Assembly: GCF_001542405.1 (NCBI RefSeq)
Contig: NZ_LNCD01000082.1
Coordinates: 1-64,000, forward strand
Origin: Rhizobium altiplani
GTDB lineage: Bacteria > Pseudomonadota > Alphaproteobacteria > Rhizobiales > Rhizobiaceae
Length of the DNA stretch: 64,000 nucleotides
Direction of reading: 5' to 3'
Below the pieces are notes generated by a model. The model was not told the origin of the DNA. It saw only the letters and a list, made by a program, of their open reading frames with translations, and did no database searches. Positions 25,363 through 33,840 of the stretch are shown one piece after another. The number at the start of each line of letters is the position of its first letter. Position 1 is the first letter of the stretch. The position numbers were made by a program, and so were the translations under genes.

Positions 25363-26004
25363 CTACCTTGCGCCGCCGGATATTTTAATCCGATCGTTCA
25401 GAAGTCTCATCATTCGACTTTGAAAATTGACGGCTTCGATTCGGTCGAATCGGGCCTGCAACCTGTCGTGCTCATCGATGCCGCGGGTCGATACGTCGGT
25501 GACGAGCTCCTGCATACGCTCGCAGCTGCGCTGCGGTGGAAGTGCGAGGATCTGCTTTTCCATGACACGCGCCTGGTTTCGCGCGATCTCTGCATGGCGC
25601 TCCTCGTGCCGCTTGATGTCGCTCGCAAGTGCATCCCAGATGATTGACAACTGCTTGCTGGCACCCTTGCGGTCGGTCCAGCGGGGCAGGATTATCTGCG
25701 TATGGACGGTGACCTTGGCGCTGGAGACGCGGCAGCGCCCTCCGGCCTGAACATAGGTCGCATCGCCGCCGAATCGGATCTTGGTCGCACCCGGGTGGCG
25801 GGCGGACGAGCCACTGGCCGTCGGCCCGTTGATGCTCAGTTGCTGGTCGAGTTGGTCCGCGGTTTTGCCCTTGATGGGAAAATAGGAATAGCTTCGCGTC
25901 GCGATTACGGTGGCGGCAGCTGGGCTGCACGCCGCTACGGCCATGGAAAAGCCGAGGAGGAGGGGCATATAACGCGGCACGGAATGCATTCTGTAGATAC
26001 TCAT
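25363..26004 (-). CDS. DUF922 family exported protein, possible zinc protease
   Basis: A protein of about 213 residues with an N-terminal export signal (LLLGFSMAVAACS). The run VAAC could be a lipobox. The core has the pattern WDALASDIKRHEERHAEIAR near residues 130-150. HEERH resembles the HExxH motif of metallopeptidases and defines the DUF922 (putative Zn-dependent protease) family. The open frame reaches 26094, but that start would overlap folP on the other strand. The ATG at 26004 (MSIYRMHS) avoids this. The ATG at 25989 is equally possible. Neither has a clear ribosome binding site. Activity and substrate are unknown. Confidence 0.75.
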   Translation of the reverse strand: MSIYRMHSVPRYMPLLLGFSMAVAACSPAAATVIATRSYSYFPIKGKTADQLDQQLSINGPTASGSSARHPGATKIRFGGDATYVQAGGRCRVSSAKVTVHTQIILPRWTDRKGASKQLSIIWDALASDIKRHEERHAEIARNQARVMEKQILALPPQRSCERMQELVTDVSTRGIDEHDRLQARFDRIEAVNFQSRMMRLLNDRIKISGGAR

Positions 26005-26081
26005 GTTGAAGTTTGCTGGAGCTTGGGGCATAGCCACGGCCAGTGCAAGATCATGGGCGCCTTTTTCGATCGATAGGATGA

Positions 26082-26954
26082 ATGCCGTTGGCACAGCTTG
26101 AGAGCAGTTTCTGGCGCGTCGGGCATGGCCGCGAGATCGAACTGGGCGCGCGCGCCGTCCTTATGGCGATCGTCAACGTGACACCGGATTCTTTCTCGGA
26201 CGGCGGGCGATACGAGACGGTCGATGCGGCCGTGACCTATGCGCTCCAGGCGGTAAGCGATGGCGCTGAGATCATCGACATTGGCGGTGAATCGACGCGC
26301 CCCGGCGCAGACGTCGTCACTCCACTGGAAGAGCAGGCCCGGGTGCTGCCGGTGATCGAGGCGTTGCGCGGCAAGACCGATGCCTTGATCTCGATCGACA
26401 CCTATCGCGCTGAGACCGCCCGGCTTGCCGTCGCTGCAGGCGCGCATGTAATCAACGACGTATTCGGGTTGCAGAAGGAGCCGGAGGTGGGAAGGATCGC
26501 AGCCGATACCAGTGCGGGACTGTGCCTGATGCATACCGGCCGCGATCGGGAGAAGCTTCCGGATGTGATCGGAGACCAGTTCTACTTCCTGGAGCGCTCG
26601 CTCGCGCTCGCTTCGGCGGCCGGCGTGCCCAAGGATCGCATCGTACTGGATCCGGGCTTCGGCTTTGCCAAGGATATACAGGAGAATGTGGAACTGATGG
26701 CGCGTTTCGGAGAACTGCGCCGCTTGGGGTTGCCGCTGCTTGCCGGCACGTCGCGCAAGCGTTTCGTCGGCGCGATCACAGGTCGGGAAGCCGCCGATCG
26801 GGATGTGGGAACGGCTGCGACAAGCGTATTGTTGCGTTTGGCGGGCGCTAGCATTTTTCGTGTACACGATGTCGCAATCAACAAGGACGCTTTGGCCATC
26901 GCCGATGCTATGCTCGCGGCGCGCTATAGCTTTGAGCAGGGACAATTGGCATGA
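26082..26954 (+). CDS. folP: Dihydropteroate synthase FolP
   Basis: It joins 6-hydroxymethyl-dihydropterin diphosphate to p-aminobenzoate to make dihydropteroate, the step blocked by sulfonamides. The 290-residue protein shows the signatures MAIVNVTPDSFSDGG near residue 27, IIDIGGESTRPGA near 65, DTYRAET, INDVFG, LDPGFGFAKD and GTSRKRFVG. It is full length with no odd residue in these motifs. The start is the ATG at 26082. It is the first gene of the folP-folB-folK run, and its stop overlaps the folB start in an ATGA, which implies translational coupling. Confidence 0.97.
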   Translation: MPLAQLESSFWRVGHGREIELGARAVLMAIVNVTPDSFSDGGRYETVDAAVTYALQAVSDGAEIIDIGGESTRPGADVVTPLEEQARVLPVIEALRGKTDALISIDTYRAETARLAVAAGAHVINDVFGLQKEPEVGRIAADTSAGLCLMHTGRDREKLPDVIGDQFYFLERSLALASAAGVPKDRIVLDPGFGFAKDIQENVELMARFGELRRLGLPLLAGTSRKRFVGAITGREAADRDVGTAATSVLLRLAGASIFRVHDVAINKDALAIADAMLAARYSFEQGQLA

Positions 26955-27319
26955 GCACCACCTACACCATCACGCTTCAGAACTGTGCCTTCTTTGCCCG
27001 CCATGGCGTTCATGACGAAGAAGAGTTCCTCGGCCAGCGCTTCTTTGTGGATGCCGAGCTCGACGTCGTCGCCGGCGACGCCCTGGAGAGCGATTCCATC
27101 AATGACACGGTCAATTATGGCATTGCCTTCACCGTGATCGAGGAGATCGTGACGGGCAAGCGTCGCTATCTGATCGAGGCGCTTGCGCTTGATATCGCCA
27201 AAGGGCTGTGTTCGAAGTTTCCGCAAATCAAGCGTGCAAAGATTACGGTGCGCAAGCCGAACGCGCCGGTGCCGGGCGTTCTGGATTTCGTTCAGGTGAG
27301 CGTCGAACACTTTGCCTGA
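26951..27319 (+). CDS. folB: Dihydroneopterin aldolase FolB
   Basis: It cleaves 7,8-dihydroneopterin to 6-hydroxymethyl-7,8-dihydropterin and glycolaldehyde in folate synthesis. The protein has 122 residues, the normal size, with the family patterns CAFFARHGVHDEEEFLGQRF (active-site region) and DTVNYG, and the C-terminal VRKPNAPVPG. It begins in an ATGA overlap with folP and its stop lies inside the start of folK, so all three are read from one mRNA and probably translated in a coupled way. Confidence 0.96.
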   Translation: MSTTYTITLQNCAFFARHGVHDEEEFLGQRFFVDAELDVVAGDALESDSINDTVNYGIAFTVIEEIVTGKRRYLIEALALDIAKGLCSKFPQIKRAKITVRKPNAPVPGVLDFVQVSVEHFA

Positions 27320-27830
27320 GTCCATTTTCAAGACGGCAACACTCGGCCTTGGCGGCAATCTCGGCGAGCCTGTGCACGCGATGGCCGTGGCATTGAGGGC
27401 GCTTGACCAGCGCTCCGATTGTCGTGTGGTAGCCGTGTCGCGGCTCTATCGGACGCCGCCATGGGGAAAGACCGACCAGTCCTATTTCTTCAACGCTTGT
27501 GCTGAAATCCAGACAACGCTTGGCCCCGAGGCGCTTCTCGACGTCTGCCTCGATATCGAACGGGAGATGAAGCGCGAGCGTATCGAGCGGTGGGGGCCGC
27601 GAACGCTCGATATTGATGTCCTGACCTACGCTGATGTGGTGCAATCGGCACCGCGACTTGAGCTACCGCACCCGCGCATGACGGACCGTGGCTTCGTGCT
27701 GATGCCGCTTGCCGATTTTGCGCCTGACATGCTTGTCGAAGGAACAACCGTTCTCGAGTGGCTGGCGAAGGCCGATGTGCAGGGGATCGAAGTGGCCGAT
27801 CAAAGCAGCGCTTGGTGGCATATCGCCTGA
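27312..27830 (+). CDS. folK: 6-hydroxymethyl-dihydropterin diphosphokinase FolK
   Basis: It transfers diphosphate from ATP to 6-hydroxymethyl-dihydropterin, giving the substrate of FolP. The 172-residue protein has the typical motifs LGLGGNLGEP at the N-terminus, RLYRTPPWGKTDQSYFFNAC, RWGPRTLDIDVLTY (metal and ATP site) and LPHPRMTDRGFVLMPL. The start is a TTG at 27312, eight bases inside the end of folB. No ATG gives the conserved N-terminus. Last gene of the folate run, closed by a hairpin terminator. Confidence 0.96.
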   Translation: MPESIFKTATLGLGGNLGEPVHAMAVALRALDQRSDCRVVAVSRLYRTPPWGKTDQSYFFNACAEIQTTLGPEALLDVCLDIEREMKRERIERWGPRTLDIDVLTYADVVQSAPRLELPHPRMTDRGFVLMPLADFAPDMLVEGTTVLEWLAKADVQGIEVADQSSAWWHIA

Positions 27831-27835
27831 AATGC

Positions 27836-27864
27836 AAAAGCGGCGGAAAATCCGCCGCTTTTGG
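27836..27864. terminator. Bidirectional terminator after folK
   Basis: AAAAGCGGCGGA (27836-27847) pairs perfectly with TCCGCCGCTTTT (27851-27862) around the loop AAA. A's before and T's after allow it to act on both convergent transcripts. Confidence 0.92.
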
Positions 27865-27883
27865 AATGTCTGGGGTTGGAACG

Positions 27884-28435
27884 CTATTCGACAGAGCCGA
27901 CCGTGATTTCGTCGACCTGGCGCGTCAGCGTCAGGCCGATGACAGGGATCATCTGGCTTTCGACCTTGACCGAAACGGTGACGTTCATGGTCTTGTCGTC
28001 ACGGACACGTGCGATCATGGCGCCGTTGAGCTTGGAGCGATTGAGGCCGACGACGACGGTATCCTGCGTGACAGCACCTGACACGACGTCGAGCCCCTTG
28101 CCTTCGGCGCCGTCAAGAAACTTCCCCTTGTAGGAACTCCCCGACTGGGTGATGAGCGCGGTCATCGGCTGCTTGAAGACGCCGACCCTGCAGCTTCCGT
28201 CGAGCTTGATGCCAGCACCTCCGGCGCTCACTGGTTCGCCCACCAGATTGCAGGTGAATTTCGTGCCTTTGTACTTTCCGGCAACGATCTCGCCGGGACC
28301 GCGCCAAGTGCCGGCGACAGACTCGAAAAAGGCTTTGTCACGTGTCGCCGCAGTCGCCGACGAAGCCATGTCGGCGGCCGGTGACAACGCCACCGCAGCC
28401 AGGCCGAAAAGAAGAAGAAACTTGCGCGAATACAT
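27884..28435 (-). CDS. Exported protein of unknown function
   Basis: A 183-residue protein with a signal peptide (MYSRKFLLLFGLAAVALSPA, cut in an Ala-rich stretch around residues 25-30). The mature part looks like a small beta-barrel: GTWRGPGEIVAGKYKGTKF, a Cys pair in TCNLVGEP and GSCRVGVF that could form a disulfide, and alternating hydrophobic strands to the end. The opening resembles proteins that begin with a lipocalin-like strand (GTWRGPG). I do not recognise a family with known function. It is likely periplasmic. It is convergent with folK and has about 210 bases of non-coding sequence upstream. Confidence 0.75.
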   Translation of the reverse strand: MYSRKFLLLFGLAAVALSPAADMASSATAATRDKAFFESVAGTWRGPGEIVAGKYKGTKFTCNLVGEPVSAGGAGIKLDGSCRVGVFKQPMTALITQSGSSYKGKFLDGAEGKGLDVVSGAVTQDTVVVGLNRSKLNGAMIARVRDDKTMNVTVSVKVESQMIPVIGLTLTRQVDEITVGSVE

Positions 28436-28644
28436 GGATTTTCCCTAGCGACACCATCGCTTAACTAGGTTCAAGTTTTGCCGAAGAATGGTTAATGCTT
28501 GGTTTCTTTTAGGCCGAAAAGCACTGAGCAGCAAGTAATTCCGCGGCTCGCAGAGGACGGCGCGGAATGTTAGTGCGTTGAATTCTTGACGAGTATTTTG
28601 GTGCAGCGCTTCTGCCACGGCAGGCGCGACGAAAGTTTCAATTC

Positions 28645-29721
28645 TCAGGAATTCTTGTCGCGCGCTGTCATGGACGGTGTCAGGTCCCCGATGAAATCGC
28701 CGATTCCCGGACGTTTCAGCGCGTGAAAAGAAAGGGGACGGCAAAGATCCATCGCCGCGATCCCGATGCGGGCCGTCATCAGGCCGTTGATGACGCCTTC
28801 GCCGAGGCGCGCCGACAGCTTCGACGCCAATCCATGGCCAAGTACCTGCTGCACGAGGCTATCGCCGACCGCGATCGAGCCGGTCACGGCGAGGTGCGCC
28901 AGAACATCACGCATCAGCCGGATCATGCCCAGCGTTCCCGGCCGGCCGCCATAAAGATCCGCCATGGCTCGGACAAGCCGGGCCGCCTCGTAGAGCACGT
29001 ACAGGAGATCGACGATCGCGCGCGGGCTGACCGCCGTAACGATGGAGACCCGTTTCGAAGCGTTGACGATCAAGGCCCGCGCCTGCCGGTCGAGCGGTGC
29101 CAGAAGCTCGCGTTCCGCGAGGGCGATGAGATGCGGTGGGTCGATGATGTCGCCTTCCGCCGCCTTCAACGTGGCCCGGCCCTTCGCCGTCTCCGGCTTT
29201 CCGGAGAGCAACGATTCCAGCCGCTTGACCAGCGCACGTGCCTTCGCCGACTTCGTCTCCACCATGGCGGCCTCAGCTTCCGCCTTGATTTCCTGCACGG
29301 CCGCCAACCGCATCATGCCCGCCGTTTCACGAACGACGATGGCAATCACCGCCAGAATGCCGATTGCGAGCGCTCCAAGGGCCGCATAGCCGAGCCAATC
29401 CGCGCGGCTGAAGAGATTGCGGATGAGGCTGTCGGTCCAAAGCCCGAAGGCGAGGGAGAAGAGAACGCCGAAAGCGGCGGCAGCGATTTTCGCGAATGAG
29501 GTGCCACGCTTGCGCGGCAGGGCGACAGCAATTGGAGGGACATCCTTTTCGGGGTTGAGGAATGGATCGTCCTCGTCGGCGGTCAGCACGACATCGTCCG
29601 TGAAGCTACCGGGCTTTCGCGGGCTGTGTTTGGTCGTGACAGGCGTGGAGGGCGTGTCCTCCTCGTAGGAGAAGGCGGCCGGCGCGCGCCGTGCGGGGTG
29701 TTCGGAGGGCGGCTTGATCAT
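28645..29721 (-). CDS. YcjF-like membrane protein (TIGR01620/DUF697)
   Basis: A 358-residue protein. The first roughly 95 residues are charged and Pro-rich, then two membrane segments follow (about 98-118 and 128-150). The C-terminal half is a DUF697-type domain with VSPRAIVDLLYVLYEAARLV. The TIGR01620 family, including YcjF, is of unknown biochemical role. The ycjX and ycjF genes are widely paired and belong to the envelope stress response in enterobacteria. Its start overlaps the end of the ycjX-like gene by four bases (ATGA type), so the pair is co-translated here too. Confidence 0.88.
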   Translation of the reverse strand: MIKPPSEHPARRAPAAFSYEEDTPSTPVTTKHSPRKPGSFTDDVVLTADEDDPFLNPEKDVPPIAVALPRKRGTSFAKIAAAAFGVLFSLAFGLWTDSLIRNLFSRADWLGYAALGALAIGILAVIAIVVRETAGMMRLAAVQEIKAEAEAAMVETKSAKARALVKRLESLLSGKPETAKGRATLKAAEGDIIDPPHLIALAERELLAPLDRQARALIVNASKRVSIVTAVSPRAIVDLLYVLYEAARLVRAMADLYGGRPGTLGMIRLMRDVLAHLAVTGSIAVGDSLVQQVLGHGLASKLSARLGEGVINGLMTARIGIAAMDLCRPLSFHALKRPGIGDFIGDLTPSMTARDKNS

Positions 29722-31190
29722 GCGAGGCGATCTCCGAACAGAAACTGCATGGCACGGTCGAGGCGAATATGCGGGACCGAAAGCTTTATGCCGCCACCGG
29801 TCTCTTCGAGGTGCGGCGGCCGAAAACGCACAACGCTGACATCGGGCAGCACGATATTTTCTCCGGATTCGATACGCTCGAACAGGTTCTCCGGGTCTGC
29901 CGGCAGGTCGCCCGGAAAGATTGCCGTCTTCTTGTGGCCGTCAAAGCTCTCTCCACCGATGGTCTCGCCTGCCATCGGTGTTCCGACGATGACCGGGAGG
30001 TCATGGCCGTCGCGTTTCACCGTCGCTTCGCGCGTGGCGCGGACCGAAGCCAGTGCCATGACGTCGATTCCCGCGCCTGTGACACCAATGCGTTGGACGG
30101 CACGGTCGACCAGGCGGCGGGTGAGGGCGTCGAGCCGGTCATGGCTTTCATGGTGCAGGTGGTCAGCTTTGGTTGCGGCGACAAGGACGCGATCGATACG
30201 GCGGCCAAGCAGCGACGTCAGCCATGAGTTCGTGCCCGAGCGGAAGCAGGCCAGAACGTCCGTCAGGGCGCGTTCGAGGTCCTGCACGGCCTCCGGACCA
30301 CGGTTGATGGCTTGCAGCGCATCGACGAGGACAATCTGCCTGTCGAGACGGGCGAAGTGTTCGCGAAAGAAGGGCTTCACGACGACGGATTTGTAGGCCT
30401 CATAGCGTCGTTCCATCATCGCCCAAAGCGATCCCTTTTGCGGCTTGGCTTCCGGCGTGAGTGCAAGCGGCGCGAAGGTCAGGGCAGGAGAGCCGTCGAG
30501 ATCGCCGGGTAGCAGGAGGCGGCCAGGCGGCAGCGTGGAAAGCGAGCGTTCATCGGCTTTGCAGGCTTTCAGATAATCGGCAAAAGCGGTGGCGAGGTCG
30601 CGAGCCCGCATTTCGTCTGCCGGGGCGTTGCTATCTGTGGCGCGTGTAAGGGCAAGCCAGGCGCGTGAGAGTTCCGCACGAATGCCCGTTCCGGCCAAGG
30701 CGATCGTCTCTTCGCAAAACGTCCGATAGTCCTTTCCAAGCAACGGAAGGTCAAGAAGCCACTCGCCTGGATAATCGACAATGTCGATCGACAGGCGGCC
30801 GGGCGAGAAGAGCCGGTTCCAGCCGCTGGCGCTCTGGTATTCGAGCGTAATGCGCAGTTCAGAGATTGCTCGCGTCGAATCGGGCCAAACGCGGTCCTTC
30901 ACGAGTGAGCGGATGTGATCTTCGTACTGGAAGCGCGGCACGGCATCATCCGGCTGCTGCTCAAGACGCACCGCCGAGACACGACCTGACTGCACTGGCT
31001 CGAAGAGAGGCAGCCGCCCGCCGTGCAGCAGATTGTGAAGCAGCGAGGAAATGAAGACCGTCTTGCCGGAACGCGACAAGCCAGTGACGCCAAGGCGCAC
31101 CGTGGGATTGATGAGGCCCGATGCCCGGTCCGCGAAATTGTCCAGGGCGATGCGCGCGTCATCGGAGAGGGAGGTCAGGCTGGGCGGCAA
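29718..31190 (-). CDS. YcjX-like P-loop NTPase (DUF463)
   Basis: A 490-residue cytoplasmic NTPase. Walker A is GLSRSGKTVF near residue 40. Family patterns include DIVDYPGEWLLDLPLL (switch/Walker B region), QIVLVDALQAIN and VLVAATKADHLHHESHDRL (a guanine-recognition-like TKAD), so it resembles a dynamin/GTPase-like protein. Its molecular role is unknown. The protein starts with a TTG at 31190 and no strong ribosome binding site. It lies 79 bases after sixA and overlaps the ycjF-like gene, so the three may form one unit. Confidence 0.9.
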   Translation of the reverse strand: MPPSLTSLSDDARIALDNFADRASGLINPTVRLGVTGLSRSGKTVFISSLLHNLLHGGRLPLFEPVQSGRVSAVRLEQQPDDAVPRFQYEDHIRSLVKDRVWPDSTRAISELRITLEYQSASGWNRLFSPGRLSIDIVDYPGEWLLDLPLLGKDYRTFCEETIALAGTGIRAELSRAWLALTRATDSNAPADEMRARDLATAFADYLKACKADERSLSTLPPGRLLLPGDLDGSPALTFAPLALTPEAKPQKGSLWAMMERRYEAYKSVVVKPFFREHFARLDRQIVLVDALQAINRGPEAVQDLERALTDVLACFRSGTNSWLTSLLGRRIDRVLVAATKADHLHHESHDRLDALTRRLVDRAVQRIGVTGAGIDVMALASVRATREATVKRDGHDLPVIVGTPMAGETIGGESFDGHKKTAIFPGDLPADPENLFERIESGENIVLPDVSVVRFRPPHLEETGGGIKLSVPHIRLDRAMQFLFGDRLA

Positions 31191-31269
31191 GGCGGAGTTC
31201 CGGTTTCTAATCGTGACAAGCCATATAGGAAGGGCAGATCGACGCGAAAAGACGTTCCGCGAAAAGACC

Positions 31270-31767
31270 TTAGTCGATCACGAAATCAACGAGCTGCCAG
31301 CCTGTCAACTCGCTGTCATAGTCCAGAACCGCAAGTCCGGCAGTCGGAAAGCCTGTCGGCAGTGCCTGATGGAGCGCCTCGTGACCGATCAGCGCTTCAA
31401 GCGTCTGCTCCATGGTCGGATTGTGGCCGACAAGCATGACAGAGCCGAGCGCCTCCTGGGCGTCGATGATCTCGAGGTAGATATCAGGCGATGCATTGTA
31501 GAGTTCATCGACGAATCGAAGCTCGAGCGTGGAGCCCATGGCCCGATGCACCGCGTCGGCAGTATCGCGGCAACGCGCTGCCGTCGAGCTCAGAAGCAGA
31601 TCCGGCCGGTACCCCTTGTCCGCCGCTTTGTCGGCGATGAGCTCGGCGTCTGCATAGCCTTTCGCGTTCAGGGGACGGTCGAAATCACGCTGCCCGGGTG
31701 TTGCCCAAGCGGCTTCGGCATGCCGCAGCAGATAGATCCGGGAGGGTGGAGGCGTGATTGCAGCCAT
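31270..31767 (-). CDS. SixA-type phosphohistidine phosphatase
   Basis: A histidine phosphatase of the phosphoglycerate-mutase fold, 165 residues from the ATG. The catalytic motif is YLLRHAEAAWA near the N-terminus, the second His is in VGHNPTMEQ near residue 100, and LLSSTAARCRDTAD carries a conserved Arg. SixA removes phosphate from histidines of phosphotransfer proteins, such as the Hpt domain of ArcB or the nitrogen PTS in E. coli. The target here is unknown. The ATG at 31767 is preferred to the GTG at 31779, since neither has a good ribosome binding site and homologs begin close to the motif. Confidence 0.85.
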   Translation of the reverse strand: MAAITPPPSRIYLLRHAEAAWATPGQRDFDRPLNAKGYADAELIADKAADKGYRPDLLLSSTAARCRDTADAVHRAMGSTLELRFVDELYNASPDIYLEIIDAQEALGSVMLVGHNPTMEQTLEALIGHEALHQALPTGFPTAGLAVLDYDSELTGWQLVDFVID

Positions 31768-31974
31768 AGGAAAATCCACGTCGAAGGGACTTTTTCAGTA
31801 GCGGGTCGGCGGCACGCACGTCAACCGCAGCGCCAGGTGTTGCGGCCAAATCCGGGTAGGAAAGTGCGGGGTTACCGGGAGGCGAATAGGCGTTCGGGGG
31901 AATAGTGATGAGAAAATAGTCTGTTAGCTCAAAAATATGACAGATTTAAAAAACTGTTTACCTAGCGTATTTGG

Positions 31975-32003
31975 CTTGAATCACCAGTAGTGCTCGCGAT
32001 ATA
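31975..32003 (+). promoter_or_regulatory. Sigma-70-type promoter of dksA
   Basis: CTTGAA (31975-31980) and GATATA (31998-32003) are separated by exactly 17 bases, matching the alphaproteobacterial CTTGAC/CTATAT pattern well. The predicted start near 32010 gives a short leader of about 30 bases that contains the AGGAGA ribosome binding site of dksA. Confidence 0.65.
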
Positions 32004-32039
32004 CACCCGCCACATGAGATCTGCTTCAGGAGAATCGCG

Positions 32040-32459
32040 TTGAGTGAGAAGATCGATCTTAGCAACTACGTACCCTCGGAAGAGGAAGAGTTCATGAACG
32101 GCAATCAGCGGGCTTACTTCAGAGCCAAGCTGGTCGCCTGGAAGAATGACATCCTCAGAGAGGCGCGCGAAACCCTCGACCACTTGGCCGAGGAAAGCGC
32201 AAACCACCCGGATCTTGCTGACAGGGCATCGTCCGAAACCGACCGGGCCATCGAACTGCGCGCCCGCGATCGCCAGAGAAAGCTGATTTCCAAGATCGAC
32301 GCAGCACTGCAACGTATCGAAGACGGCACCTACGGCTATTGCGAGGAGACCGGAGAGCCGATCGGGCTCAAGCGGCTTGATGCTCGACCGATTGCGACGC
32401 TCTCTATCGAGGCTCAAGAGCGGCACGAGCGGCGGGAAAAAGTCTACCGGGACGAATAA
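32040..32459 (+). CDS. dksA: DksA-type RNA polymerase binding factor, cysteine-poor
   Basis: DksA enters the secondary channel of RNA polymerase and works with ppGpp in the stringent response. The 139-residue protein has the coiled coil (about 30-90) with the tip region NHPDLADRASSETDRAIELR and the C-terminal globule DGTYGYCEETGEPIGLKRLDARP. The classic zinc finger has four Cys. Here only Cys101 remains, and the others are replaced (T, then no Cys in ATLSIEAQ). It should therefore fold without zinc, as known for some DksA-like proteins. The start is a TTG at 32040 behind AGGAGA. It has its own promoter and terminator. Confidence 0.93.
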   Translation: MSEKIDLSNYVPSEEEEFMNGNQRAYFRAKLVAWKNDILREARETLDHLAEESANHPDLADRASSETDRAIELRARDRQRKLISKIDAALQRIEDGTYGYCEETGEPIGLKRLDARPIATLSIEAQERHERREKVYRDE

Positions 32460-32478
32460 GTCCCTACATACCGACAAC

Positions 32479-32516
32479 AAAAAGGGCACCGCGACGCAAA
32501 CCGTGGCGCCCTTTTT
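32479..32516 (+). terminator. Rho-independent terminator after dksA
   Basis: AAAAAGGGC pairs with GCCCTTTTT around an inner ACCG/CGTGG-like stem, and the T-run TTTTTGTTTTG follows. The A-run on the other side lets it serve the convergent fliO-like gene as well. Confidence 0.88.
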
Positions 32517-32535
32517 GTTTTGTTCGGTTGATCCG

Positions 32536-33552
32536 CTACTTGTCGCGGTTAACGCTCATCTCGCCGAAAATGCGTGCGACTTCGTTTTGAAGAGCGGCAT
32601 CCGCGCCGGTGAGCGGCGCCATTTCAGGATCGCGGCGAGGCTGGTTGCCTGACGCCGGACCGGGTTTTGCGGCGGGCGCCTGTGGCGCCGGCACAATACG
32701 CTCGGCGGCAAGCGTGCTCGTCATTTCCTCTTCGAGAATGCGCTGGAAGTCGCTCGGCTGCGCGGCAGGCGCCAGCGTGCCAACCTCGACGAACGCCGAT
32801 GACGGCTGTGCGGGCGCGGGAGTGCTCCGGACGGAAGGCTGCGTCACCTGCGGCTCGATGCGCTGCTGCGGCAACACGCGTTGACGGGCGGAATCGAGGA
32901 TGTCTGCCGCGGCCGAGGCTTCGATCGGGGCTGGTGCCGGTCGCGGTTCAGGACGCGGCTCGAAAGACGGCGCTGGGCGTGGGGCACGCTCACGTTCGGC
33001 GATGACGGGCGCAGGCGAGGCGGGAGTCGCAACCATGACCGGTTCTGGCCTGGCTTCGATCGGCGCACGTTCGGGCACGTAGGGTTCGGATGGCGTATGA
33101 CCGCGGACCGGGGGCACATACTGGGATTCGGTCGGTACGATGTGAACGGGCGCCGGCGGCTCTGGCGCTGCCTCGAGCTGTGGTGGCGCGACAGGGGCAG
33201 GAGCCGGCGCCACCAGGGCTGGGGCTGGTTGAGCAGTTGCCTCGACCGGTGCGGACTTGTCGGTGGCCTCACCAATCCTGCTCTCGATGACGATATCGGT
33301 CGGCCCGCCGATCATGATCAGATGCTCGACGTCATCCCGACGGACGAGGACGAGGCGGCGGCGCGCATCGACGGCGGCTGCATCGAGGACCTGCAGCCGT
33401 GGTTGGCGGTTGCGGCCCCCCCGAAGGAAGGGCGAAGGTGCGCGGTTACGCATGAACCAGAGCACGACGATCAGCAGTAATAGAGCTATGCCAACGCCGC
33501 CGGCTGCGAGAAGGAAGCGGCTCCCATAGGCTCCCATGAGATCATCGAACAT
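32536..33552 (-). CDS. FliO-like membrane protein with long Pro/Ala-rich tail
   Basis: A 338-residue protein. One membrane segment lies near residues 13-33 (FLLAAGGVGIALLLLIVVLW). Residues about 50-90 (RLQVLDAAAVDARRRLVLVR and VEHLIMIGGPTDIVIE) form the small SH3-like core of the FliO family, a flagellar export component. The rest is a Pro/Ala/Glu-rich, probably disordered tail, ending in a short helical piece (about 305-338) that may bind a partner. No flagellar gene is near, so a role in flagella is not supported by context. Many alphaproteobacteria carry such solitary FliO-domain proteins. The ATG at 33552 starts right before the membrane segment. Confidence 0.78.
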   Translation of the reverse strand: MFDDLMGAYGSRFLLAAGGVGIALLLLIVVLWFMRNRAPSPFLRGGRNRQPRLQVLDAAAVDARRRLVLVRRDDVEHLIMIGGPTDIVIESRIGEATDKSAPVEATAQPAPALVAPAPAPVAPPQLEAAPEPPAPVHIVPTESQYVPPVRGHTPSEPYVPERAPIEARPEPVMVATPASPAPVIAERERAPRPAPSFEPRPEPRPAPAPIEASAAADILDSARQRVLPQQRIEPQVTQPSVRSTPAPAQPSSAFVEVGTLAPAAQPSDFQRILEEEMTSTLAAERIVPAPQAPAAKPGPASGNQPRRDPEMAPLTGADAALQNEVARIFGEMSVNRDK

Positions 33553-33840
33553 CTTGGCTTACTCCCTTCGCGGTTTTGAACCACATGGCGACTTTTACCA
33601 CTTCGTAGACAAGTCGTGATGGCCTTGTCCAGTCATGCCAACCCGAAGTGGAATTCGAACATGCTTTCTTAACAACGCATTTTAATGGCGAAATTGGCGC
33701 TCTTCGTTGTGAATTCAATCAGTCTTCACAGAGAGCAGTGTTTTTGCGGAGACCGCAAATTGGTAAGAAGGAAAAGGCGCCTGATTCCTGCTTTGTCTCC
33801 CTGTTACGAGTGAAGCCCGGCAGGCCATGCGAGGGAATAG

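Noticed and set aside
28445..28744. 99-residue minus-strand frame after the ycjF-like gene
   Set aside because: It starts inside the ycjF-like gene in another frame and extends into the gap. No ribosome binding site or recognised pattern.
33669..33680. CtrA box upstream of cckA
   Set aside because: TTAAC is present, but the second half is at the wrong spacing or mismatched. Too weak for a feature of its own.
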